The notes: generated from the letters alone by a model not told the origin. Counted from the first letter of the stretch, positions 7,982 to 16,152 are shown. The stretch: DNA of 64,000 bases from Bacteroidales bacterium (GCA_016291185.1 JAEFAI010000006.1:28247-92246), one strand, 5' to 3'. Numbers and translations: made by a program.

Positions 7982-9145
7982 ATGAAACTCAAAGCTCTCG
8001 CATTGTCTATCGCTCTCGCAGCCGGCATGTTCGCTGCGAACGCTCAGACTGCTTACAAGGGGAATGACGTTTTCGTCGGCATCGGTGGCGGTATCATCTC
8101 CGTCTACAACGGTGGCTTCAACACCCCTAACGTGTATGGCAACATCATGGTCGGTAAGTACATCACTCCGGTTTGGGGTGTCCGTGCTGTCATCGGTGGT
8201 CCTTTCCAGACCCTCGATCAGAAGGCGGGCAACGCTTACGACCAGGAGGGTGGTCTTCTCGTCCCTCGTGGATTCAAGAACCAGCTGTTCGGTGAGCTCA
8301 ACCTCGATGGTATGATCAACTTCAGCAATATCTTCGCTGACGACCTCGCCAAGTTCGATGTTTATGCTTTCCTCGGTCCGACCGTGAACTTCTCCAAGGA
8401 GAACTCCGTGTTCGCCAACGAGGCTGATCAGGACGCTATCGCCGTCAAGGTGGTTGAGAGCAACGCTTTCAAGGCTCGCTTTGGCGCCACCGCAGGTCTC
8501 GGTCTCGGTTACAACATCACCAACGCTTTCGAGCTCGCTCTTGAGGGTCGTTTCGGTATCACCCCGTCCGTCTTTGGCGACGCTTCCCAGTATCGCAAGG
8601 GTGAGGGCACCGGCCGCGTGACCCTGAACGCCATCTGGACCGTTGGTGGCAAGCACGGCAAGTTCGCCCGCGCTGCTGCTGCCGCCGCTGCTGCCGGCTA
8701 CCTCTCCAAGGAGGCTGCTGACGCGCTGGCTCGCGAGTATGCTGAGAAGAACCCGAAGATCATCGAGAAGGTGGTCGAGAAGGAGGTCATCAAGGAGGTC
8801 GAGAAGCTCGTCAACAAGGAGATCCCTGCTTCCACCGCTGTCTTCTTCGACATCAACAAGGCCGTCCTCACCCAGAAGGACAAGGCTCGCCTGCAGATCT
8901 ATGCTGACGAGATCAAGGGTGTTGACGCTACGTTCGTGGTCGCTGGCTACGCTGACAAGAAGACTGGTAGCGCCAAGCGCAACCAGACCCTGTCCGAGCA
9001 GCGCGCCAAGGTCGTGTACGACTTCCTCGTGGCCCAGGGCGTTCCTGCCAGCAAGCTCGAGACTGTCGCCTACGGCGGTGTCGATCCGATCTTCTTCAAC
9101 AACGATGTGCTGAGCCGCACCGTTATCCTCAAGCCGAAGAACTAA
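7982..9145 (+). CDS. OmpA-family outer-membrane protein
   Basis: A 387-residue outer-membrane protein. It has a signal peptide (to about 21, FAANAQ), an N-terminal eight-strand-type barrel (about 22-215), an alanine-rich turn (RAAAAAAAAGYLSKEA), a charged helical linker (EKVVEKEVIKEVEKLV), and a C-terminal OmpA/MotB peptidoglycan-binding domain (about 280-385) with FFDINKAVLTQKDKARL and LSEQRAKVVYDFL. It ties the outer membrane to the cell wall. The codon bias is that of a very abundant protein. It lies 46 bases behind the DUF3869-like gene and ends at a strong terminator. Family call is secure. Confidence 0.92.
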   Translation: MKLKALALSIALAAGMFAANAQTAYKGNDVFVGIGGGIISVYNGGFNTPNVYGNIMVGKYITPVWGVRAVIGGPFQTLDQKAGNAYDQEGGLLVPRGFKNQLFGELNLDGMINFSNIFADDLAKFDVYAFLGPTVNFSKENSVFANEADQDAIAVKVVESNAFKARFGATAGLGLGYNITNAFELALEGRFGITPSVFGDASQYRKGEGTGRVTLNAIWTVGGKHGKFARAAAAAAAAGYLSKEAADALAREYAEKNPKIIEKVVEKEVIKEVEKLVNKEIPASTAVFFDINKAVLTQKDKARLQIYADEIKGVDATFVVAGYADKKTGSAKRNQTLSEQRAKVVYDFLVAQGVPASKLETVAYGGVDPIFFNNDVLSRTVILKPKN

Positions 9146-9174
9146 CAATTCTTTAGATAAATATTACTCTCCCG

Positions 9175-9210
9175 GAGAGCCCGCGACGACGGTTGCGGGC
9201 TCTCTTTTTT
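9175..9210 (+). terminator. Intrinsic terminator after the OmpA gene
   Basis: GAGAGCCCGC and GCGGGCTCTC form a perfect 10-bp stem with a 10-base loop, followed by T6 and more. It ends the lipoprotein-OmpA transcript. Confidence 0.9.
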
Positions 9211-9242
9211 TATGCTTGCTTGATGTTTTATCAGATTTTCGT

Positions 9243-9250
9243 TATATTTG
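9243..9250 (+). promoter_or_regulatory. -7 box (TATATTTG) for the zapA operon
   Basis: TATATTTG ends 27 bases before the ATG at 9278. It probably drives the coiled-coil gene and zapA. Confidence 0.6.
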
Positions 9251-9277
9251 CGTATTGTACGTTAGGTATCATCTGCG

Positions 9278-9547
9278 ATGCTCGAAGATGTTAAGTCAAA
9301 TATCGCCAAGTTGGTTGCGCTATACGAGGCCGAAAGGCAGCGGGCGGACACACTTGCCGGGAGGCTGGCCGCGAGCGAGGAGAAGAACCAGCAGTACAAG
9401 GAGCAGATTGCTGAATTGAACCAACAGATAGACAATCTTGAGTTGATGCGTGCCTTCCAGGCCGCTGGAGACCCTTCAGAGTCCAAAGCGCGGATCGAAC
9501 GTCTGATTCATGAGATTGACAAATGCATAAAGCTGCTGGAGAACTGA
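9278..9547 (+). CDS. Small coiled-coil protein upstream of zapA
   Basis: An 89-residue, highly charged, almost entirely helical protein with heptad patterns (RADTLAGRLAASEEKNQQ, EQIAELNQQIDNLE). It has no signal peptide or catalytic motif. It stops one base before zapA starts, so the two are surely co-translated. By context it is likely a division-related partner of ZapA, comparable in size and fold to ZapB-type coiled coils, but sequence homology to ZapB is not claimed. Confidence 0.75.
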   Translation: MLEDVKSNIAKLVALYEAERQRADTLAGRLAASEEKNQQYKEQIAELNQQIDNLELMRAFQAAGDPSESKARIERLIHEIDKCIKLLEN

Positions 9548-9548
9548 T

Positions 9549-9839
9549 ATGGCTCAGGACATCACATTGAAAGTTGCGGGCAAGCCCTACCGCCTTAGTG
9601 CTTCTTCTCCCGAGATGGAGCAACTGATGCGTCTGGCGGCTGCGGAAGTTTCCGAGATGGTGACCAAGTTCGACGCCAAGTTCCCGGACAGCAGTCCGGA
9701 GGACAAGCTGGTCTTCGTGGCGATCCAGGAAGCAGCCGGTAAGCTCTCCGCCCAGAAGAAATTGGCACGCCTTGTAGAGGAGGTCGAGGAGCTTCAGGGG
9801 GATGTGACCAACTATCTGGAAGGTGCGATGAAAAAGTAA
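9549..9839 (+). CDS. zapA: Cell division protein ZapA
   Basis: A 96-residue cytosolic protein that bundles FtsZ filaments at the division ring. It has the family layout: a short N-terminal beta-strand region (DITLKVAGKPYRLSA) followed by a long helix (MRLAAAEVSEMV, then a coiled coil through VEEVEELQGDVTNYLEGA). Length is typical. It is directly downstream of a coiled-coil partner gene and directly upstream of a putative structured RNA and rny, a common Bacteroidota order. Confidence 0.88.
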   Translation: MAQDITLKVAGKPYRLSASSPEMEQLMRLAAAEVSEMVTKFDAKFPDSSPEDKLVFVAIQEAAGKLSAQKKLARLVEEVEELQGDVTNYLEGAMKK

Positions 9840-9840
9840 T

Positions 9841-9995
9841 AGCCGTCAGGCCCATCTTCTGAAAACAACAAGTTCTTCGGAACCGGGTCAACTCGCGCTG
9901 AGGAAGGCAGGCCCGCCAGACGGGAAGCCCGATCCAGAACGGAGCCCAAAACATAATCAGAGGCTTTCTGAAAGCTCGGCTGACGGCTTTTTCTT
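9841..9995 (+). ncRNA. Structured RNA between zapA and rny (candidate 6S-like RNA)
   Basis: The segment begins AGCCGTCAG (9841-9849) and ends CTGACGGCT (9980-9988), a perfect 9-bp long-range stem, followed by TTTTTCTT. In between are a UUCG hairpin (GTTC-TTCG-GAAC, around 9871-9882) and a second hairpin (CTTTC-TGA-GAAAG type near 9963-9975), with no open frame. A transcript of about 155 bases closed by a terminal stem and ended by a T-run fits a small structured RNA. In proteobacteria 6S RNA (ssrS) sits just after zapA, so 6S RNA is a reasonable candidate, but I cannot confirm the central bubble. It could also be only an elaborate zapA terminator. Confidence 0.5.
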
Positions 9996-9997
9996 AT

Positions 9998-10032
9998 AAC
10001 AGTATCTGCTCCGACAGTGAGTAGATACTGTT
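9998..10032 (+). promoter_or_regulatory. Leader hairpin upstream of rny
   Basis: AACAGTATCT (9998-10007) and AGATACTGTT (10023-10032) form a perfect 10-bp stem with a 15-base loop, 17 bases before the rny ATG. It has no T-run, so it is more likely an operator or an RNA control element than a terminator. Confidence 0.55.
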
Positions 10033-10049
10033 AATTATATATACTAACT

Positions 10050-11588
10050 ATGTTTTTATACTACATCTTAGCAGCGGTTGCCGGAGCCGGATTGGCCCTT
10101 GCAATTTATATACTCGTCAGCCGCTCCGCGTCCAAGGGACGTGCAGATGCCATCATTGAGAAGGCGAACCTGGAGGCCGAAAACATCAAGCAGCAGAAGA
10201 TCCTGCAGGCCAAGGAAAAGTTCCTCCAGCTCAAGGGCGAGCACGAGAATTTTGTGAACAATAAGAACAACGAGCTCCGCGAGCGCGAAAACAATATCAA
10301 GTCCCGGGAGGGACAGCTCAAGCAGCAGCAGGGCGAGCTGGACCGCCGCCAGCACGACCTGGATTCCCAGAAGGGCCAGGTGAATGCCCTGAAGACCAAG
10401 CTGGATGCCAAGCTGGAAGAGTGTGAGCGCGTGACCGCGCAGGTCAACAAGGAGCTGGAGAACATCGCCGGCATGTCCGCCGAGGACGCCCGCAAGATGC
10501 TCGTCGAGAATATGAAGGCCGAGGCGCGCAGCGAGGCGCAGGCCTATATCAACGATACGATGGACGAGGCGCGCCTGAACGCCGCCAAGGAGGCGAAGCG
10601 CATCGTCATCAACACCATTCAGCGTACCGCGACGGAAACGGCCATCGAGAACGCCGTGACGACCTTCCCGATTGAGAACGACGAGGTCAAGGGCCGTATC
10701 ATCGGCCGTGAGGGCCGCAATATTCGTGCGCTGGAGGCTGCCACGGGCGTGGAGATCGTCGTGGACGACACGCCGGATGCCATCCTGCTGTCCGCGTTCG
10801 ACCCGGTCCGCCGCGAGGTGGCCCGCCTGGCGCTCCACCAGCTGGTGATCGACGGCCGTATCCACCCGGCCCGCATCGAGGAGGTGGTGACGAAGGTGAG
10901 CAAGCAGCTCGAGGACGAGATCCTCGAGACGGGCAAGCGTACCTGCATCGACATGGGTATCCATGGCCTGAATCTGGAGCTGGTCAAGCTGATCGGCCGC
11001 ATGAAATATCGTTCTTCCTACGGACAGAACCTGCTGCAGCACTCCCGCGAAGTGGCGAACATCTGTGCCATCATGGCTTCCGAGCTCGGGCTCAACCCGA
11101 AGGTGGCCCGTCGCGCCGGCCTGCTGCACGATATCGGTAAGGTGAGCGACGTGGATCCGGAGCTGCCGCACGCCCTGCTCGGCGCCAAGCTGGCGGAGCA
11201 GTACAAGGAGCGCCCCGAGATCTGCAATGCCGTGGGTGCGCACCACGAGGAAATGGAGATGACCTCCATCTACGCGCCGCTGGTGCTCGTGGCCGATGCC
11301 ATCTCCGGTGCCCGTCCGGGTGCCCGCCGCGAGGTGATCGAGTCCTACATCAAGCGTCTGAAGGGCATGGAGGATCTGGCCGCGTCTTATCCGGGCGTGA
11401 CGAAGTCCTACGCCATCCAGGCCGGCCGTGAGCTGCGCGTGATCGTGGGCGCCGAGGAGGTGTCTGACGATCAGGCCGCCCGCCTGTCCACCGACATCGC
11501 CCAGCGTATCCAGGACGAGATGACCTATCCCGGCCAGGTGAAGATCACCGTCATCCGCGAGACGCGTTCCGTTGCCATTGCTAAATAA
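10050..11588 (+). CDS. rny: Ribonuclease Y
   Basis: A 512-residue membrane-anchored endoribonuclease that starts mRNA decay. It has an N-terminal membrane helix ([20 protein letters not shown]), a long coiled coil (about 30-190), a KH RNA-binding domain with [15 protein letters not shown], and an HD catalytic domain with [10 protein letters not shown] and a later His pair (GAHHEEMEM). The C-terminal domain ends TRSVAIAK. Length and order match the family exactly. The gene follows zapA and the structured RNA. Confidence 0.95.
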   Translation: MFLYYILAAVAGAGLALAIYILVSRSASKGRADAIIEKANLEAENIKQQKILQAKEKFLQLKGEHENFVNNKNNELRERENNIKSREGQLKQQQGELDRRQHDLDSQKGQVNALKTKLDAKLEECERVTAQVNKELENIAGMSAEDARKMLVENMKAEARSEAQAYINDTMDEARLNAAKEAKRIVINTIQRTATETAIENAVTTFPIENDEVKGRIIGREGRNIRALEAATGVEIVVDDTPDAILLSAFDPVRREVARLALHQLVIDGRIHPARIEEVVTKVSKQLEDEILETGKRTCIDMGIHGLNLELVKLIGRMKYRSSYGQNLLQHSREVANICAIMASELGLNPKVARRAGLLHDIGKVSDVDPELPHALLGAKLAEQYKERPEICNAVGAHHEEMEMTSIYAPLVLVADAISGARPGARREVIESYIKRLKGMEDLAASYPGVTKSYAIQAGRELRVIVGAEEVSDDQAARLSTDIAQRIQDEMTYPGQVKITVIRETRSVAIAK

Positions 11589-11600
11589 TTCTACTGCACT

Positions 11601-13460
11601 ATGTCCCGTCTGGTCCTACTGATTACCCTGCTGCTGCAGCTCACGCCGCAGATTCATTGGAAGTCCGAAGTCAAACAGTCCGAACAGGGCAATCAGATTG
11701 TCCTGACGGGCGACTTGGACGAGGGAATCGACCACGTGACCGGCACGGTCACTTATATGCCCTGTGCAGGCGAGTCTTGCTTCATGCCCGTCGATTGGGA
11801 CTTCGAAGCCTTTATTGACCTTGTTTCCGCTAATTCTGACACCAGCAAGCCAGCACCGGAGTTAGCGGAGCAGGGTAGTGCTTCCGGAGACCGTAGCGGC
11901 GTTGCTGCTGTCCCCTCCGGAAACCTTGCCACCCTCGGCACAGTAAGAGGGGGGACCGCAAGCGAAGCGCAGCGGTGGGGTCCGAAGGACGTTTCTGGAG
12001 GGGAGCAGCAGAACGACGCGAATAAGGGCTCCGGTAGCCTCTGGGCGTTGATCCTCGAGGCAATCCTGTGGGGCTTCGCGATGCTCCTGACGCCGTGCGT
12101 GTTCCCGATGGTCCCGATGACCGTCTCCTTCTTCATGAAGGGCAGCGAAAACCCCCGCCAGGGCCGCCTGAAAGCCTTCTTCTACGGCCTCTTCATCGTC
12201 CTGCTCTACACGGTCCCGATTAGCGCCATCATCGGCGTGACCTGGCTCGTGGGTGGCAGCGGCGTCACGGCCGACATCTTCAACTGGCTCTCGACCCACT
12301 GGCTGCCGAATATCATCTTCTTCCTGGTCTTCATGACCTTTGCCGCCAGCTTCTTCGGCGCGTTCGAAATCACGCTGCCGTCCAAGTGGACCAACGATGC
12401 CGACAAGAACAGTGACCGCAAGGGCCTGGGTGGCATCTTCTTCCTGGCCCTGACGCTCGTGCTCGTCAGCTTCAGCTGCACGGGCCCCATCGTTGGCACG
12501 GTCCTGATCAAGAGTACGCAGGGAGAATTCTGGACCCCGATGGTCACGATGCTGGCCTTCAGCGTCGCTTTTGCGCTGCCCTTCACAGTGCTCGCGCTCT
12601 TCCCGTCGCTGCTGAAAAAACTTCCCAAGAGCGGCGGCTGGCTCAACTCCGTCAAGGTGGTTCTCGGTTTCATCGAGATCGCCCTCGGCCTGAAGTTCCT
12701 CAGCACCGCCGACCAGACCTACCACTGGCACCTGCTGGACCGCGAGGTCTATCTGGCCATCTGGATCACCGTCTTTACGCTGCTGGGTCTGTACCTGATC
12801 GGCAAAATCCGCTTCAAGCACGACTCTCCGCTGGAGTACCTCAGCGTGTCGCGCCTCTCGCTTGCGATCGCCGTGTTCTCGTTCGTCGTGTATCTGCTGC
12901 CCGGCATGTGGGGTGCGCCGCTCAAGGCCATCTCTGGCTATCTGCCGCCGATGGAGACGCAGGACTTCGTGATGGGAGGAGATTCGCCGGTCAAGCCGGC
13001 GAATGACGATCAGTTGCTGACGAGTGACGGGACGATGACCATTGCCCATGGCCTGCAGGCCTACGATAACCTGGCGGACGGCTATGCCGCGGCGAAGGCC
13101 GCCGGCAAGCCGGTCTTCCTCGATTTCACGGGCTACGGCTGCGTGAACTGCCGGGAGATGGAGGCGCGCGTGTGGTCGGATCCGGAGGTGCTGCGCCGCC
13201 TGCGCGACGACTTCGTCATCGTGGCGCTGCACGTCGATGACAAAACGAAACTGCCTGAATCTGAGTGGGTGCTGAACGACAAGGGCAAACCCCTGAAGGA
13301 TGTCGGTCGGGTCAATTCCTACATCGCCCTGCACGATTTCGGCGTCAACGCCCAACCCAACTACTTCCTTCTCGACGCCGACGGCAACCGCCTCGCCGGT
13401 CCCCGTCCCTACAACCTCGACATTCAGGGATTTATCGATTTCTTAGAAACAGCTTTATAA
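11601..13460 (+). CDS. DsbD-like thiol:disulfide interchange protein with repeat-derived linkers
   Basis: A 619-residue inner-membrane protein that moves electrons from cytosolic thioredoxin to the periplasm. It has an N-terminal DsbD_N-type domain with a Cys pair (CAGESC), a CcdA/DsbD transmembrane domain (about residues 150-445, eight or so helices, with PCVFPMVPM and SFSCTGPIVGT), and a C-terminal thioredoxin domain with CVNC (C514 and C517). Both interdomain linkers carry repeats read in frame. Residues about 101-138 come from a fold-back element (11901-12014), and residues about 460-470 (DSPVKPANDD) from a REP-like palindrome (12982-13004). The frame stays open, so the protein is probably functional. 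It lies 12 bases behind rny. Confidence 0.88.
   Translation: MSRLVLLITLLLQLTPQIHWKSEVKQSEQGNQIVLTGDLDEGIDHVTGTVTYMPCAGESCFMPVDWDFEAFIDLVSANSDTSKPAPELAEQGSASGDRSGVAAVPSGNLATLGTVRGGTASEAQRWGPKDVSGGEQQNDANKGSGSLWALILEAILWGFAMLLTPCVFPMVPMTVSFFMKGSENPRQGRLKAFFYGLFIVLLYTVPISAIIGVTWLVGGSGVTADIFNWLSTHWLPNIIFFLVFMTFAASFFGAFEITLPSKWTNDADKNSDRKGLGGIFFLALTLVLVSFSCTGPIVGTVLIKSTQGEFWTPMVTMLAFSVAFALPFTVLALFPSLLKKLPKSGGWLNSVKVVLGFIEIALGLKFLSTADQTYHWHLLDREVYLAIWITVFTLLGLYLIGKIRFKHDSPLEYLSVSRLSLAIAVFSFVVYLLPGMWGAPLKAISGYLPPMETQDFVMGGDSPVKPANDDQLLTSDGTMTIAHGLQAYDNLADGYAAAKAAGKPVFLDFTGYGCVNCREMEARVWSDPEVLRRLRDDFVIVALHVDDKTKLPESEWVLNDKGKPLKDVGRVNSYIALHDFGVNAQPNYFLLDADGNRLAGPRPYNLDIQGFIDFLETAL
11901..12014. repeat. 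Fold-back element inside the DsbD-like gene
   Basis: Left arm 11901-11924 (ending CCCCTCCGGAAAC) pairs imperfectly with right arm 11991-12014 (starting GTTTCTGGAGGGG). The interior contains GCCACCC, GTAA, a G-run, ACCGC and GCGAAGCG, in the same order as the intergenic element at 13503-13628, so the two look like relatives. Here the element is within coding sequence and is translated as a low-complexity linker without breaking the frame. Confidence 0.65.
12982..13004. repeat. REP-like palindrome in frame in the DsbD-like gene
   Basis: ATTCGCCGG, loop TCAAG, CCGGCGAAT, in the opposite orientation to copy 1 (flanks GAG and GACG). It is read as DSPVKPAND in the linker between membrane domain and thioredoxin domain. 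Confidence 0.85.
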
Positions 13461-13464
13461 ACGT

Positions 13465-13488
13465 ATTCGCCGGCTCAGACCGGCGAAT
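13465..13488. repeat. REP-like palindrome after the DsbD-like gene
   Basis: ATTCGCCGG, loop CTCAGA, CCGGCGAAT: a perfect 9-bp stem, 4 bases after the stop codon. It lies between convergent genes and next to a larger fold-back element. Confidence 0.85.
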
Positions 13489-13502
13489 ATCGTATAGTTA
13501 AC

Positions 13503-13628
13503 CGTCGGCAGGCAGCTCCCCAGCAAACCCGTGGCCACCCATGGCCTCGTAAATGGGAGGGGCCCGCGCCGAAAGGCGTGGGAGGGATGAGCGAAGCGAA
13601 GGTTTGTCGGGGAGACTGCCTGCCGACG
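13503..13628. repeat. 126-bp fold-back element between convergent genes
   Basis: Left arm 13503-13529 (CGTCGGCAGGCAG then CTCCCC..CAAACC) pairs with right arm 13601-13628 (GGTTTG..GGGGAG then CTGCCTGCCGACG), with one bulge and a two-base mismatch. The whole intergenic stretch between the DsbD-like gene and punA is thus a near-complete hairpin. It may terminate both convergent transcripts. Interior words are shared with the element at 11901-12014. Confidence 0.75.
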
Positions 13629-13630
13629 AT

Positions 13631-14458
13631 TTATAGCGCCAAAATCATCTTAGAGAAGAGCTCGGTCATGCGGGCGGCGGCTGCGTCGGCTTGCTTGACA
13701 ACGTCTTCGCCGTCGTTCAGATTCTTCGGCTGATTGTCGAAATTGGCGCAGTTCGTCACCACGCTCATGCCGAAGACGCGCAACCCGCAATGGCGGGCGA
13801 CAATCACCTCCGGAATGGTGGACATACCGAGCAGGTCGGCCCCGATGGTCCGGTAGAAACGCACCTCGGCCGGCGTCTCATAGGTCGGCCCCGTGCTGCC
13901 GAAATACACACCCTTGCGCAGGGAAATCCCCATCTGGTCGGCGCAGGACGCAGCCAGCGCCTGCAACTCGAGATCGTAAGCGCAGGTCATGTCCGGGAAG
14001 CGCGGGCCCATCTCGTCGAGATTCGGCCCGATCAGCGGGTTCGGGAACATGCTGATGTGGTCGCGGATGACGACCAGGTCGCCCACGCGGAAGTCCGGAT
14101 TCGCCGCACCGGCGGCGTTGGACACGAAGAGGAACTTCACGCCGAGCACGGCCATCGTACGCACGCCGATGGTCACGAGGTCCATCGGATAGCCCTCGTA
14201 ATAGTGGAAACGGCCCTGCATGGCCATGACGGTCTTCCCGCCCAGGCGGCCGATGATGAAATTGCCTTTATGCCCCACTGCGGTCGAAACCGGGAAGCCC
14301 GGAATGTCACGGTAGGGGATCACGACCGGCTGCTCGATCTGGTCGGCGAGGCGTCCGAGCCCGCTGCCGAGCACGATGCCCACCAGCGGCGCGTAACCGC
14401 CGGTCTGCTGGCGGATATAGTCTGCTGCTACTTGATATGTGCGGATTCTGCTATCCAT
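13631..14458 (-). CDS. punA: Purine nucleoside phosphorylase
   Basis: A 275-residue cytosolic enzyme that splits inosine and guanosine with phosphate into base and ribose 1-phosphate. It is of the trimeric PNP class: GIVLGSGLG phosphate loop, GHKGNFIIGRLGG, the MQGRFHYYEGYP motif, VSNAAGAANPDFRVGDLV, and the purine-binding GPTYETPAEVRFYRTIGADLLGMSTIPE. Length is typical. It is the last gene of a minus-strand operon behind mtaD (21-base gap), fitting purine salvage: the deaminase makes inosine-type products that this enzyme can phosphorolyse. Confidence 0.93.
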   Translation of the reverse strand: MDSRIRTYQVAADYIRQQTGGYAPLVGIVLGSGLGRLADQIEQPVVIPYRDIPGFPVSTAVGHKGNFIIGRLGGKTVMAMQGRFHYYEGYPMDLVTIGVRTMAVLGVKFLFVSNAAGAANPDFRVGDLVVIRDHISMFPNPLIGPNLDEMGPRFPDMTCAYDLELQALAASCADQMGISLRKGVYFGSTGPTYETPAEVRFYRTIGADLLGMSTIPEVIVARHCGLRVFGMSVVTNCANFDNQPKNLNDGEDVVKQADAAAARMTELFSKMILAL

Positions 14459-14479
14459 AGTATTCTCTGTTTTAGTGTT

Positions 14480-15754
14480 TTACGAAATCTTGGCGAGAAC
14501 CTTGCGGGCCTCGGCGAGGATCTCCCGTTCGCCCGGAATCTCGCGGTGGCGCATCAGGAACTTGCCGTCGCAGATGACGGAATCAATGCAGTCGGAATGC
14601 GCCGAATAAATCAGGTTCGCGAGGAACGGGCCGGGGGAGAGGAAGAAGGTGTTGTCCGTGTCCACAAGCACGATGTCGGCTACCGCGCCCTCCTCGATGC
14701 GTCCGGCATCGAGCCGCAGGGCCCGGGCGCCGTTGCGCGTGGCCATGTCCATCAGCTCGGGCAGCGGCAGGGCCGAAGGATCCTCGCGCCAGGCCTTCTG
14801 GAAGATGGCGGAGGTCTTCATGGCCTCGAGCAGGTCGAGGTTGTTGGACGAAGCGCAGCCGTCCGTGCCCAGACAGAGGTTGATTCCGGCGTCGCGCATT
14901 TCATTATATAGGAAGCGGTAGCCGGAAGAGAGCTTGGTGTTCGAGTTGATGTTGTGGATGCAATGCACGCCGTGTGCGGCGAGCAGCTCAATGTCGTGCG
15001 GCGTGAGCCAGAGGGTGTGTGCGGCCAGCAGGCGGGGCGAGAGTACGCCCAGGCGGTCGAGGTACTCGACGGGCGTGAGGCCGCCGTGTTCCGCTTTGCA
15101 GTTCTCGACTTCCCCGCGCGTCTCGCAGAGGTGGATGTGCAGGGGGACGTCATATTTCTTGGATAACTCGTTGGTCCAGACGATCATCTCCTCGCTGACG
15201 GAGTAGATGGCGTGGAAGGCGAGCGTGCAGATGTGGCCGGGGTCGCCGGCATGCAGGAAAGCCTCGCTCTTGGCGATGCACTGCTCCTTCTGGCGCTCCG
15301 ATTCCCCGCGGTTGCCCTTGTCCATCACGTCGTAGCCCGTGGCGATGCGCATGCCCATCTCGCGGGCGGCCTGGACGGAGGAGTCGAAGAACCAGTACTG
15401 ATCGTTGAAAGTCGTGGTGCCGGTGCGGATCATCTCCAGGCAGGAGACCTTTGTCGCCCAGTACACGAAATCGTGGTCCAGGTGCTCCTCGACCTTCCAG
15501 ATCTTGTCCAGCCAGGCGGGGAAAAGCATGTCCTCGCCGATGCCGCGCATCAGCGACATGGGCGAGTGCGTGTGCATGTTGATCAGGCCTGGGATGGCGA
15601 CCATGCCCGAACAGTCCATGATGTCCAGGTCGCCGGCCATCTCCCAGTCGGCACACGAACCGACAGGCCCGATCCGACGGATCCGGCCCTGCCCGATCAG
15701 GATGTCCTTGCGTTCATCCCCGAGGGTGACGTCCCTGAGGAGAATGGAAGCCAT
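14480..15754 (-). CDS. mtaD: 5-methylthioadenosine/S-adenosylhomocysteine deaminase-like amidohydrolase
   Basis: A 424-residue cytosolic amidohydrolase expected to deaminate methylthioadenosine, S-adenosylhomocysteine or adenosine. The metal site is visible as NMHTHSPMSLMRGIGED, HIHLCETRGE, AAHTLWL and GTDGCASSNN. GTTTFNDQYWF is a family signature. It ends in the usual small beta domain (ADIVLVDTDN). The start codon overlaps the stop of the upstream Pur-alpha gene by one base (TAATG), implying translational coupling. Exact substrate within the MTA/SAH/guanine deaminase group is inferred. Confidence 0.85.
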   Translation of the reverse strand: MASILLRDVTLGDERKDILIGQGRIRRIGPVGSCADWEMAGDLDIMDCSGMVAIPGLINMHTHSPMSLMRGIGEDMLFPAWLDKIWKVEEHLDHDFVYWATKVSCLEMIRTGTTTFNDQYWFFDSSVQAAREMGMRIATGYDVMDKGNRGESERQKEQCIAKSEAFLHAGDPGHICTLAFHAIYSVSEEMIVWTNELSKKYDVPLHIHLCETRGEVENCKAEHGGLTPVEYLDRLGVLSPRLLAAHTLWLTPHDIELLAAHGVHCIHNINSNTKLSSGYRFLYNEMRDAGINLCLGTDGCASSNNLDLLEAMKTSAIFQKAWREDPSALPLPELMDMATRNGARALRLDAGRIEEGAVADIVLVDTDNTFFLSPGPFLANLIYSAHSDCIDSVICDGKFLMRHREIPGEREILAEARKVLAKIS

Positions 15755-16095
15755 TAAAGGTTCTCGAAATCGGCCTCGCCGAAGCCTTCGGCGGTGCGCT
15801 GGGGAATCTCTCCGTGGAAGCAGGTGTCGCGGATATAAGCGACGACCTCTTCCAGGCCTTCTGCAAATTTCTCGAAGTCTTCCTTATAGAGGAAAATCTT
15901 GTGCTTGTCGTAGTTGAAACTCCCGTCCGGGTTGGTCCGGCGCTTGCTCTCGGTTATCGTCAGGTAAAAATCCTTGCGGCCTTTGGTGGCCTTGACATCG
16001 AAGAAATAGGTCCGCTTCCCGGCCCGAACGGGCTTGGAGTACACATCTTCTGCATCCCGGCTTTCGTAGCGCGAATCGTAATCGTCTCTGTACAT
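15754..16095 (-). CDS. Pur-alpha family nucleic-acid-binding protein (DUF3276)
   Basis: A 113-residue protein with a single PUR repeat: an acidic, tyrosine-rich N-terminus (MYRDDYDSRYESRD), a beta-sheet segment (GKRTYFFDVKATKGRKDFYLTITESKRR), and a helix (KEDFEKFAEGLEEVVAYI). This is the bacterial Pur-alpha group found in Bacteroidota and spirochaetes, which binds single-stranded nucleic acid and may regulate transcription or translation. It is the first gene of the operon with mtaD and punA and overlaps mtaD by one base. Link to purine metabolism is by position only. Confidence 0.85.
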   Translation of the reverse strand: MYRDDYDSRYESRDAEDVYSKPVRAGKRTYFFDVKATKGRKDFYLTITESKRRTNPDGSFNYDKHKIFLYKEDFEKFAEGLEEVVAYIRDTCFHGEIPQRTAEGFGEADFENL

Positions 16096-16122
16096 AGCGT
16101 TATTTTGGTTGATATCTTCTTA

Positions 16123-16130
16123 CAAAAATA
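16123..16130 (-). promoter_or_regulatory. -7 box (TATTTTTG on the minus strand) for the Pur-alpha operon
   Basis: CAAAAATA on the plus strand reads TATTTTTG on the minus strand, 27 bases before the Pur-alpha ATG. It is divergent from the nusB promoter. Confidence 0.5.
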
Positions 16131-16152
16131 GGATTTTTTATCGATTACTTGT

